From assembly GCA_030040395.1 (NCBI GenBank), contig JASHTU010000487.1, positions 1-6,389 of the forward strand: a DNA stretch of 6,389 nt, in the 5' to 3' direction. The notes beneath the pieces are model-generated. The model was given only the letters and a program-made list of their open reading frames with translations, was not told where the DNA came from and searched no databases. Positions 1 through 6,222 of this stretch are shown here, piece after piece. This stretch comes from Acidobacteriaceae bacterium (GTDB taxonomy: Bacteria > Acidobacteriota > Terriglobia > Terriglobales > Acidobacteriaceae). Each line of letters begins with the position of its first letter. Position 1 is the first letter of the stretch. Position numbers and translations under genes: made by a program.

Positions 1-3000
1 ATTTTGAACGGCGTTTTCCATACCACACCCAGAGATTTTCCATTGACGGTAACGCGGGCCACGTTTTCCACGTCGCCAAGATCGAGCCATAGATGCGCTG
101 CCGCAGTGAACGCGCCGGCAGGAATTTGAATCGTCTTGGAGTAAGTCGCGGTTCCCGAAAAATATTTGACGCCTGCCTCGGCTGCGGGAAAATCGCTCCA
201 CGACGTGAGGCGATGGAAGTCGACGCTTGGCGGAGCGCCTCTGCCGGGCTCGAAGGTGACGCGCCAATCGCGGTTCAACGCTTCGTCCAGATTGGCGAGA
301 GAAGTCTCGCTCGGCGCCGGCGCCTCGAGTTGCAGGTCCAAGGCCGGTTTGCGGAAGACGACAAAGACCGCGCCATAGGGATCGAGGTGGAGAGGAATGG
401 TGGTGCGGCCATCGGCGATGCGGTAAGAAACGGGCTGCGACGCGCCCGTGGCGGCATCCCATAGCTCCGGCGCCTTGCCCGTCACGCGGAAGGTTGCATC
501 CACGCTCTGGGCGCGATCTTTGCGGTTGTCCACGTAATAAATGTCTCCATCGGCCAGCTTGCGATGCACAAACATGAGGGTCGCGTCAGGCTCGGGCCTC
601 GTATAGGTGAAGTCCGGGGCGACGCCAAGAGCCGCGAGCGCCTGATCCGGCGTCATGCCGGCATAGACTCGGCCCTTGCCGAACTTATGAAACGATTGAG
701 TCACGGCGATTTTTCCCCAGAGACCGCTGGCGAGGCGCTGAAATTCCTGTTCATTGTCAGCGAGGCTGGGCGAGTCGATGGGCTTGTTTCCTACAACAAC
801 GCCGCCCTGCGCCACTAAGTCCTGGATGCGGCGCAAGACAGGTAGGGTCATGCGGCGACTGGTTCCACCCAGATAGAGAATGCGGTAACTCGTCCCTCCG
901 GGAGTTACAAGAAGTCCGTCCTTGAATGATAACTCGTGTAAGATGACGTCGCTATTGACAAAGTCGAATGCATAACCGTTGGGCGCGTCTTCCGGGACAT
1001 GGGAGCCGAAGACCGAGGTGAGGGGTCCTTCCTGGCCATAGAAGTAAGCAACGTCGGCATCGTAATGGCCCTGCTGGAGAAGATAGGAGCAGCGGGCGAG
1101 ATAAGTCACCCATGGCTTGGCTTCGTTGGCCCAGGTCTGGTTGCGGTTGAACCACAGTCCGAAGGGTCCGAGGGTCAGGCCGGGGGCCATGTCGGGCACA
1201 GGCTGATGCGTGGACTCATGAATTTCGAAGCGATTCACGCCGAGGGCAAACTCGAGGTCGGCGACTTTTTTGAGCGTATTGGGGGAGAACGACCACGCCG
1301 GTCCATTCGAAGTCATCGACTCCGCGCCGACCAGGTTCTGGCCGTAGATATGCGCGATGGATGCGGCTCCGCGCAGATCCGCCTCGTAATCGACGTCGGG
1401 GCCGGGGCGGCCGGCCCAGGTCCACATGGCGCCCATGGGGACGTCGGCCTTGCTTCTCATCTCCATGTCGTCGCCCAACGCCGGGCGATGATACTCCAAC
1501 GCTTCGCTGTAATACTTCATGCCATGGCGGTGTAACTCATCGGATATCTCGCCATAATGATTTTCAGCGAGCAGTTGTGCAACCGTGCGACGGAAATCCC
1601 ACAGAAAACGATCGGTGTCAGCCGTGTTGCCGATGATGACGCCGGTGAGGGCGGGGAGCCAGGGACGCGGATCGTAGCCGCGCAGGCGCTCAAAGTCGCC
1701 GAGGATGGAATCGGTCCAGTTTTGTGCGCCGGCTTCAATGCTATCGGTGAGCAAGTAAGAAACGCCGGCTTCGCCCAGCATCGAAGGACCGACGGTTTGC
1801 GCATAGAGCTTGAGATAGCCGTCCAGATAATTCTTTACGTCGTCACGGTTGAGTTTGTCGACTTCGAGCCCGGTGGCCTCCGCCGGAGCGGGACCATTCT
1901 CATGGCCGGTGAGCGAGTAACCGATGCGCAGCACCATCCAATCGCCCGCGGGCGGGGTCCAGTCGAGCGCGCCATCGGGCTGCATTTTGCCAGTGAGGTC
2001 GATGACGTCTTTCTGCGTCACGATGTACTGCGGCGCAACCTTGGGATCGGCGATGGCGTAATAGTCGCGCGCGGTCGCGTAGCCGTCGCGCTTTTCAAAC
2101 TCATTCACGCGCGCTCCGCTGGCCAGCACCAGTTCGGTGATGCGATGGTCGCGTGGAGGTTCGGCGCTGGCGGCGGTAGAGAAGACAAGCCGGAAATAGC
2201 GCGCCGTTACCGCGTCGAAGGCAACTGTGCGCTGGACAATGCTGCTGGGAGGAAGGTCGGCGATGGGTCGGAAATGCACTTCGTCATCGCTGGCTTCAAG
2301 GCGCGGCGGAATGGCGCTGCTGCCGTGATCGAAGATGCTGATGTCGTCGCCCAGAGCGGCCAGGGTGACGGCTTGGATGGTCTGCGGATGGCCGTAATCG
2401 AATTGCACCCACGCTTCACCGTCGGGCGATTCGCCAGGCAGATCGAGCGCAACCGTGTTGACGTCGCCGTCAGAGAGCGCGGCCACGTCCACAGTTCCGC
2501 CGCTCGAAGTCACTTGCGGATGCAACTGAGCCTGGCTCTCGTCGCCCTGGGGAAGGCGATAGGCGATTACGGCTGCGTCGGCGTAGAACTGCGGCGGCGC
2601 GATGACGCGGCCATCGGGCGCGCGCCGGCCGGGAACAGGGTAATCCTGGAACGGGCCGTCGACCTCCGGCGGGTGCGGCAGCACTCCAGTGAAGGGTTTG
2701 CCGCCTTCGATGCGGGTCGCCGTCCAGACCATCTTCTTCATGCCCTGGGAGGCAGGCACCCACGGCCCGCCGGTTTCACTCCAGCCGGGCGAACTGGCGA
2801 TGGCGACTTCCATTCCGAGACTTCTCGCCGTAGTGACAGCATAAGTAAACGCCTGCTTCCACTCCGGAGTCATATAGATCAGGCGCTGAGGAACTACTTG
2901 CGGCGTGTTGATGGCGCCCTCAAAGATGGTGACTCCGCCCAAGCCCACGTGGTGCATCCAGTCAAGATCGAGCTTGATCCCCTCGCGGGTGATGTCGCCA

Positions 3001-3182
3001 TTCATCCAGTGCCACCAGACGCGCGGGCGCGCGCCATTGGGAGGATCCAGGAAGCCTTGCATCAACGAATCTTCCCGGGCGCCGGCGGGAGGGGTGGAAG
3101 CCGATAACTGCGCATGGAGCGGATAGCTTGTGAAGCAAGCAAGACAAGCCAGGATAGCGGAAATTATTTGGAAAGGAGTCAT
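1..3182 (-). CDS. Secreted GH106-type alpha-L-rhamnosidase-like glycoside hydrolase (3' end outside window)
   Basis: An uninterrupted frame of 1060 codons starts at the ATG 3180-3182 and leaves the window at the left edge. Residues 1-24 form a signal peptide (hydrophobic IISAILACLACF, probable cleavage LHA|Q), though it lacks the usual basic N-terminus. The mature protein opens with the GH106 hallmark RVWWHWMNGDITREG (54-68) and LDLDWMHHVGLGGV. Further family-like blocks are LLTDSIEAGAQNWTD (478-491, acidic D480 and E483), VGAESMTS (618-625, E621), GVNRFEIHESTHQP (648-661) and LARCSYLLQQGHYDADVAYFYG. Residues about 235-335 look like an inserted discoidin/F5-8-type sugar-binding module ending ARYFRLVF. 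The last visible segment, VTVNGKSLGVVWKTPFK (1044-1060), is the C-terminal beta-sandwich typical of these enzymes, so probably only some tens of residues are missing. Likely role: release of alpha-L-rhamnose from pectic or other glycans in the periplasm. Family call is firm; linkage specificity is not. Confidence 0.88.
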   Translation of the reverse strand, partial: MTPFQIISAILACLACFTSYPLHAQLSASTPPAGAREDSLMQGFLDPPNGARPRVWWHWMNGDITREGIKLDLDWMHHVGLGGVTIFEGAINTPQVVPQRLIYMTPEWKQAFTYAVTTARSLGMEVAIASSPGWSETGGPWVPASQGMKKMVWTATRIEGGKPFTGVLPHPPEVDGPFQDYPVPGRRAPDGRVIAPPQFYADAAVIAYRLPQGDESQAQLHPQVTSSGGTVDVAALSDGDVNTVALDLPGESPDGEAWVQFDYGHPQTIQAVTLAALGDDISIFDHGSSAIPPRLEASDDEVHFRPIADLPPSSIVQRTVAFDAVTARYFRLVFSTAASAEPPRDHRITELVLASGARVNEFEKRDGYATARDYYAIADPKVAPQYIVTQKDVIDLTGKMQPDGALDWTPPAGDWMVLRIGYSLTGHENGPAPAEATGLEVDKLNRDDVKNYLDGYLKLYAQTVGPSMLGEAGVSYLLTDSIEAGAQNWTDSILGDFERLRGYDPRPWLPALTGVIIGNTADTDRFLWDFRRTVAQLLAENHYGEISDELHRHGMKYYSEALEYHRPALGDDMEMRSKADVPMGAMWTWAGRPGPDVDYEADLRGAASIAHIYGQNLVGAESMTSNGPAWSFSPNTLKKVADLEFALGVNRFEIHESTHQPVPDMAPGLTLGPFGLWFNRNQTWANEAKPWVTYLARCSYLLQQGHYDADVAYFYGQEGPLTSVFGSHVPEDAPNGYAFDFVNSDVILHELSFKDGLLVTPGGTSYRILYLGGTSRRMTLPVLRRIQDLVAQGGVVVGNKPIDSPSLADNEQEFQRLASGLWGKIAVTQSFHKFGKGRVYAGMTPDQALAALGVAPDFTYTRPEPDATLMFVHRKLADGDIYYVDNRKDRAQSVDATFRVTGKAPELWDAATGASQPVSYRIADGRTTIPLHLDPYGAVFVVFRKPALDLQLEAPAPSETSLANLDEALNRDWRVTFEPGRGAPPSVDFHRLTSWSDFPAAEAGVKYFSGTATYSKTIQIPAGAFTAAAHLWLDLGDVENVARVTVNGKSLGVVWKTPFK

Positions 3183-3192
3183 CGGCAATCCG

Positions 3193-3197
3193 TCCTT
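3193..3197 (-). promoter_or_regulatory. Ribosome binding site for the GH106-type gene
   Basis: AAGGA on the minus strand stands 10 nt upstream of the ATG at 3180-3182. It lies in the 30-nt gap after the SDR stop and supports this ATG. An in-frame TTG at 3186-3188 sits too close to AAGGA and would only add two residues. Confidence 0.5.
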
Positions 3198-3212
3198 GCT
3201 GATGGGCGTCGA

Positions 3213-4013
3213 CTAACTCGGGTTCTTTTTCGCCACGGTGGCGCGGGTTGCGCCGGTGGAGATGCCGCCATCGACGAGCAGGGTTTGGCCCGTTATATAG
3301 CGGCTGGCTTCGGAGGCGAGAAAGACCACGGCTCCGTCTAAGTCATGCGGCTGGCCGGGGCGCTTCACGGGAATCCGGTCAACGAGATAATCGACCCACT
3401 CTTTGTTTTCGTAGAGAACCTTGTTCTGCTCGGTGTGGAACCATCCGGGCGCGAGGCAGTTGACGGTGACTCCGTAGGGGCCCCAATCGTCAGCGAGGCT
3501 CATGGTCAACTGGCGAATGCCGCCGCGGCTGGCGCCGTAAGGAGCGAGTCCGGCGTAGCCGAACACGCTGGTGACCGAGCCAATGTTGACGATGCGCCCA
3601 TAGCCTTTGGCGATCATGCGCCGGGCCACGGCTTGAGCCACAAAGAAGCTGCCGCGCAGATTGGTGTCGAGAACCAGGTTCCAGTCGTCCCAGGTTACAT
3701 CGAGGGCGGGCTTGCGAACGTTGCAGCCGGCGTTATTGACGAGGATATGAATCTGCCCGAAAGCGGCTTCGGCAGCGGCGGCCATGTTTTCAATGCTTTC
3801 CAGGCTGCGCACATCGAGCTCGAGCGAAAGCGTGCGGCGGCCCAAAGCTTCGATTTCCGCGGCAAAGGGGGCCAGGGACTGGCGGTGACGGCTGGTGAGC
3901 ACCAAGTCGGCTCCGGCCAGAGCAAGGGCGCGCGCAAAATGCTGACCCAAACCGCGGCTTGTGCCGGTGACGATGGCGATCTGGCCGGTTAAATCGAAGA
4001 GCGAGCCGTTCAT
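3213..4013 (-). CDS. Short-chain dehydrogenase/reductase, gluconate 5-dehydrogenase-like, with YxxxR in place of YxxxK
   Basis: The 266-residue protein is a classical SDR, full length for the family (about 250-265), cytoplasmic, with no leader. The cofactor motif TGTSRGLG is at residues 16-23, D67 is in LELDV, and NNAG is at 93-96. Of the catalytic tetrad, N118 (DTNLRG), S146 (NIGSVTS) and Y159 are present, but the position of the usual lysine is R163 (YGASR, codon CGC). The C-terminal signature GQTLLVDGGIS (242-252) is typical of sugar-type SDRs such as gluconate 5-dehydrogenase/2-deoxygluconate 3-dehydrogenase. The tail ends with a basic stretch (TRATVAKKNPS). Its start overlaps the zinc dehydrogenase stop by 4 nt, so the two are surely co-translated. 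Together they resemble the IdnD/IdnO pair of L-idonate catabolism, in which one enzyme makes a 5-keto-aldonate and the other reduces it. That substrate assignment is inference; L-rhamnose 1-dehydrogenase and many others are also SDRs. Confidence 0.88.
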   Translation of the reverse strand: MNGSLFDLTGQIAIVTGTSRGLGQHFARALALAGADLVLTSRHRQSLAPFAAEIEALGRRTLSLELDVRSLESIENMAAAAEAAFGQIHILVNNAGCNVRKPALDVTWDDWNLVLDTNLRGSFFVAQAVARRMIAKGYGRIVNIGSVTSVFGYAGLAPYGASRGGIRQLTMSLADDWGPYGVTVNCLAPGWFHTEQNKVLYENKEWVDYLVDRIPVKRPGQPHDLDGAVVFLASEASRYITGQTLLVDGGISTGATRATVAKKNPS

Positions 4014-5050
4014 TGCGCCCTCGGCGTCAAAATCACTTTCATCAGATTCGGCTCCTGGGCGTGCAGGCGATCGAACCAGCGTGGACCTTCTTCGAGCGGG
4101 GCTACGGCGGTGATGAGCGGACTGACCTGAATTTTGCCGTTGGCGATCAGCTCAATGGCCTGGGGGTATTCGCCCGAGGATGCGCAGGAGCCCTGCAGGC
4201 GCAACTGACGCGTGACCACCTTCTGCAAGGGAAGCGTTACCTCGGGGGATATGTTGCCGATGAGCGTGACGGCGCCGCCTTTGCGAACGCTGTCAATGGA
4301 AGCGTTTACGGTTTCGTTGATGCCTACCGCCTCGAAAGCACAATCGACGCCTTGGCCTCCGGTGAGCTTCATGACCTGGGCGACCAGTTCCGCGCCGGAG
4401 CAGTGCAACGCCGCGTCGGCTCCTACTTGCCGGGCGAGGATCAGGCGGGTGGCGTCCACGTCGGCAATGAAGACGTGAGCGAAGCCCGCAGCGCGCGCGG
4501 CCTGCAAAGTGAGCAAGCCGATCATGCCGGCGCCGACCACCAGCGCGGTCTCGCTGCCGGCGGCTTCAGAGACGCGGACGGCGTGCAGCGCCACCGACGT
4601 GGCCTCGAGCATGGCGGCTTCGGCAAAAGATATTCTCTCCGGCAGCCGGTAGAGGATGCGCCGCGGGACCACGACGTATTCGGCAAAGGCTCCGTAGCGG
4701 CGATATTCGCCGCAGGAGACGCCGATGACCTGACGGTGGTCACAGAGGTTGAATTCGCCGCGCCCGCAATAGGCGCAGGCGCCGCAGTAGACCGTGGAAT
4801 CGAAAGTGACGCGGTCGCCTTTGGCGAACCCGCGCACGTCGGTTGCGGTTGCGGCCACCGTGCCGGCGGCCTCGTGTCCCATGACGAGGGGCGGAATGCG
4901 CCGGCCCGAGGAGCCATCGTAGCCATGCACGTCGCTGCCGCAGATGCCGCACGCCTCCACGCGCACCAGAACCTCGCCAGGCCCAATTTCGGGCAAAGGG
5001 AGGTCGGCGATTTCAAGGTGGTTGTACTCAGAAAGGAGCAAAGACTTCAT
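4010..5050 (-). CDS. Zinc-dependent medium-chain sugar/polyol dehydrogenase
   Basis: The 346-residue enzyme is a complete zinc-binding medium-chain alcohol dehydrogenase of the sorbitol/L-idonate/threonine dehydrogenase type. It oxidises a secondary alcohol of a polyol, sugar or aldonate with NAD(P)+ in the cytoplasm. Catalytic zinc ligands are C37 (GICGSD), H59-E60 (MGHEAAG) and probably E149. The structural zinc site is C89, C92, C95 and C103 (YCGACAYCGRGEFNLC). The Rossmann fold shows GAGMIG at residues 173-178, with D197 at the end of beta-2 favouring NAD over NADP. I chose the ATG at 5048-5050: it gives the family's usual length and starts directly with MKSLLL. A frame extension to a TTG at 5119 would add 23 residues reading into the tandem repeats. 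A weak GAGAG lies at 5062-5066. The stop overlaps the next start (ATGA), so it is translationally coupled to the SDR. Exact substrate is undetermined. Confidence 0.9.
   Translation of the reverse strand: MKSLLLSEYNHLEIADLPLPEIGPGEVLVRVEACGICGSDVHGYDGSSGRRIPPLVMGHEAAGTVAATATDVRGFAKGDRVTFDSTVYCGACAYCGRGEFNLCDHRQVIGVSCGEYRRYGAFAEYVVVPRRILYRLPERISFAEAAMLEATSVALHAVRVSEAAGSETALVVGAGMIGLLTLQAARAAGFAHVFIADVDATRLILARQVGADAALHCSGAELVAQVMKLTGGQGVDCAFEAVGINETVNASIDSVRKGGAVTLIGNISPEVTLPLQKVVTRQLRLQGSCASSGEYPQAIELIANGKIQVSPLITAVAPLEEGPRWFDRLHAQEPNLMKVILTPRAQ
4018..4022 (-). promoter_or_regulatory. Ribosome binding site for the SDR inside the end of the dehydrogenase gene
   Basis: The minus strand reads GAGGGCGCAATG, putting GAGGG 4 nt before the SDR start. 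It lies within the last codons of the upstream gene, supporting coupled translation across the 4-nt ATGA overlap and fixing the SDR start. Confidence 0.6.
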
Positions 5051-5101
5051 AATGATTCGAACTCTCGATTCAATGCGCGGCTGCTGGAGCGGGTCAACTG
5101 T

Positions 5102-5213
5102 ATACGGCGCACAAATCAAACTTGGCGCAGGTCAGACATCGCAAAAATCAAACGTCGCATAGGCCAGACGCCGCCCCGGTCAAATGTCGCGTAAATCAGA
5201 CATCGCACAAATC
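5102..5213 (-). repeat. Seven tandem 16-bp repeats overlapping the 3' end of the isomerase gene
   Basis: On the minus strand seven contiguous 16-mers follow one another without spacers: GATTTGTGCGATGTCT (5198-5213), GATTTACGCGACATTT, GACCGGGGCGGCGTCT, GGCCTATGCGACGTTT, GATTTTTGCGATGTCT (5134-5149), GACCTGCGCCAAGTTT and GATTTGTGCGCCGTAT (5102-5117). The consensus is about GATTTnTGCGAYGTYT; units 1 and 5 differ at one base, and units 1 and 7 share their first ten bases. Unit 1 encodes the last residues DLCDV of the isomerase, and its stop codon TGA spans units 1 and 2. Junctions between units recreate TGA five times, covering all three frames. The remaining gap, 5051-5101, holds no clear promoter; a lone TTGACC (minus strand, just after the array) lacks a convincing -10 partner. 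Confidence 0.9.
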
Positions 5214-6065
5214 CACGGCTGCGCGCAGGCTGTCGAAAGGGTCGCGTGTAGGAATGAACTCGTGCGCCACGTAACCTTTGAAGCCCGAGTCCGCAATGGC
5301 CCGCATGACGCCATCCCATTGTACCTCCTGGGTATCGTCGAGCTCGTGACGGCCGGGCACGCCGCCGGTGTGGAAATGAGCGATCCAGGCGACATTGTCA
5401 CGGATGGTGGTGATGAGGTCGCCCTCCATGATTTGCATGTGGTAGATGTCGTAGAGGAGTTTTACGTTGGGCGAATTCACCGCCTGCACCACGCGCACGC
5501 CCCAGGCCGTGTGGTCCGACATGTAATCGGGGTGGTTCACCTTGCTGTTGAGCAGCTCAAGGCAGATGACCACGCCGTTGTCTTCGGCGATTTTCTTGAC
5601 CCGGTTCAAACCCACGATGGTGTTGCGCGCGCCCTCGTCGTCGGGCATGCCTTGGCGATTTCCGGAAAAGGTGATGACGTTGGGCGCGCCCGCCTTGGCG
5701 GCAAGAGGAATGTTGGTGCGAAACGCCGCCTCAATAGCCGCGTGGTGCTCGGGCCGGTTGAGGGCTTCCTTGATTTCGCCTCCGCCGGCGTAGGCCATGG
5801 TGCAGATCAGGCCGTAACGGCGGGGCGCTTCGTATTCCTCCGGCTGCAACAGGTCCACGCCCAGAAGGCCGATGGATGCCGCATAGGAGCAGAGGCGGTC
5901 CATGGGAATCTGCTGATAACACCAGCGGCAAACCGACTGGCGGATCCGTTTCTTGCGCGCAGCGGGGGATTGCTGGCCCTCAAAGACGCCGGTCAACGGA
6001 GAAAGCGCGGTTGCGGCCAGTCCGGCTTTCAGCGCGGCGCGGCGGTTGATTTTCACAGAGCTCAT
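5196..6065 (-). CDS. Tat-leader TIM-barrel sugar isomerase/epimerase (hydroxypyruvate isomerase-like)
   Basis: The 289-residue protein belongs to the AP-endonuclease-2/xylose-isomerase-like TIM-barrel family; its closest recognisable pattern is hydroxypyruvate isomerase (Hyi/OtnI). Residues 5-24 carry a twin-arginine-type leader (NRRAALKAG followed by a hydrophobic stretch), implying export; no clear cleavage site is visible. The Hyi signature is present as HFHTGGVPGRHELDDTQEV (residues 230-248). Probable metal/catalytic ligands by family alignment are E170 (CLELLNSK), D206 (LYDIYHMQ), H232 and E269 (VAHEF). Hyi normally has Gln where H232 stands; the ketose 3-epimerase branch has His. The ATG at 6063-6065 is preceded by GGGAA (6072-6076, 6-nt spacing). 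The stop TGA spans a junction of the 16-bp repeat array. Substrate is unknown: family members isomerise or epimerise keto-sugars, and relatives cleave 3-keto-glycosides, so 'hydroxypyruvate isomerase' is only a family label. Confidence 0.85.
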   Translation of the reverse strand: MSSVKINRRAALKAGLAATALSPLTGVFEGQQSPAARKKRIRQSVCRWCYQQIPMDRLCSYAASIGLLGVDLLQPEEYEAPRRYGLICTMAYAGGGEIKEALNRPEHHAAIEAAFRTNIPLAAKAGAPNVITFSGNRQGMPDDEGARNTIVGLNRVKKIAEDNGVVICLELLNSKVNHPDYMSDHTAWGVRVVQAVNSPNVKLLYDIYHMQIMEGDLITTIRDNVAWIAHFHTGGVPGRHELDDTQEVQWDGVMRAIADSGFKGYVAHEFIPTRDPFDSLRAAVDLCDV

Positions 6066-6086
6066 CTTCGCTTCCCGCGTGGTTCA

Positions 6087-6152
6087 GGATGGGATTGCAT
6101 TCCCTTCCACTTTACTCCCGGCGATTGAGCCGGAGTGTATGCAATCCCGTCC
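6087..6152. repeat. Nested inverted repeat in the intergenic gap before the isomerase gene
   Basis: The outer arms at 6087-6100 and 6139-6152 pair over 14 positions with one T/G mismatch; the inner ten (GGGATTGCAT against ATGCAATCCC) pair perfectly. Inside lies a second hairpin, 6114-6122 (ACTCCCGGC) with 6129-6136 (GCCGGAGT), which pairs over 8 bp with one bulged C and a 6-nt loop GATTGA. The element starts 22 nt upstream of the isomerase ATG and lies 70 nt after the stop of the preceding gene. No T-run follows either arm on the minus strand, so it is not a classical intrinsic terminator. It could be an operator pair, a leader-RNA structure, or a degenerate terminator. The rest of 6066-6222 shows nothing else I can name. 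Confidence 0.55.
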
Positions 6153-6222
6153 CCACGCTGGAAATACGGCGCAGGCGCGGTTCGCGGCCAGGAGCAGCCG
6201 GGGCGGAGGGAAAGAGGGAGCT

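Noticed and set aside
1557..3107. 516-codon open frame on the plus strand
   Set aside because: It lies antisense to the GH106-type gene, whose motifs are unmistakable; its translation has no recognisable domain and is Arg/Gly/Ala-rich, as expected for a shadow frame in GC-rich DNA.
3345..3992. 215-codon open frame on the plus strand
   Set aside because: It is antisense to the SDR and lacks any recognisable motif.
5056..5073. Imperfect inverted repeat GATTCGA/TCGATTC before the zinc dehydrogenase start
   Set aside because: The arms are only 7 bp with a mismatch, within the range expected by chance.
5051..5119. 23-residue N-terminal extension of the zinc dehydrogenase from a TTG
   Set aside because: The extension reads into the tandem repeats and non-coding DNA; the family's conserved N-terminus begins at the ATG at 5048-5050.
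4013..5194. 393-codon open frame on the plus strand
   Set aside because: It is the antisense of the zinc dehydrogenase with its clear zinc and Rossmann motifs; no domain or convincing ribosome binding site is visible in the shadow.
5102..5213. CRISPR array reading of the 16-bp repeats
   Set aside because: The units are 16 bp, directly abutting and without unique spacers, so this is a tandem repeat, not a CRISPR.
5184..6128. 314-codon open frame on the plus strand
   Set aside because: It is antisense to the TIM-barrel gene; the His/Val/Asp-rich translation has no family features.
6111..6140. Intrinsic terminator for the upstream outer-membrane gene
   Set aside because: The inner hairpin is followed by AAAG on the minus strand rather than a T-run, so the canonical terminator pattern is missing.
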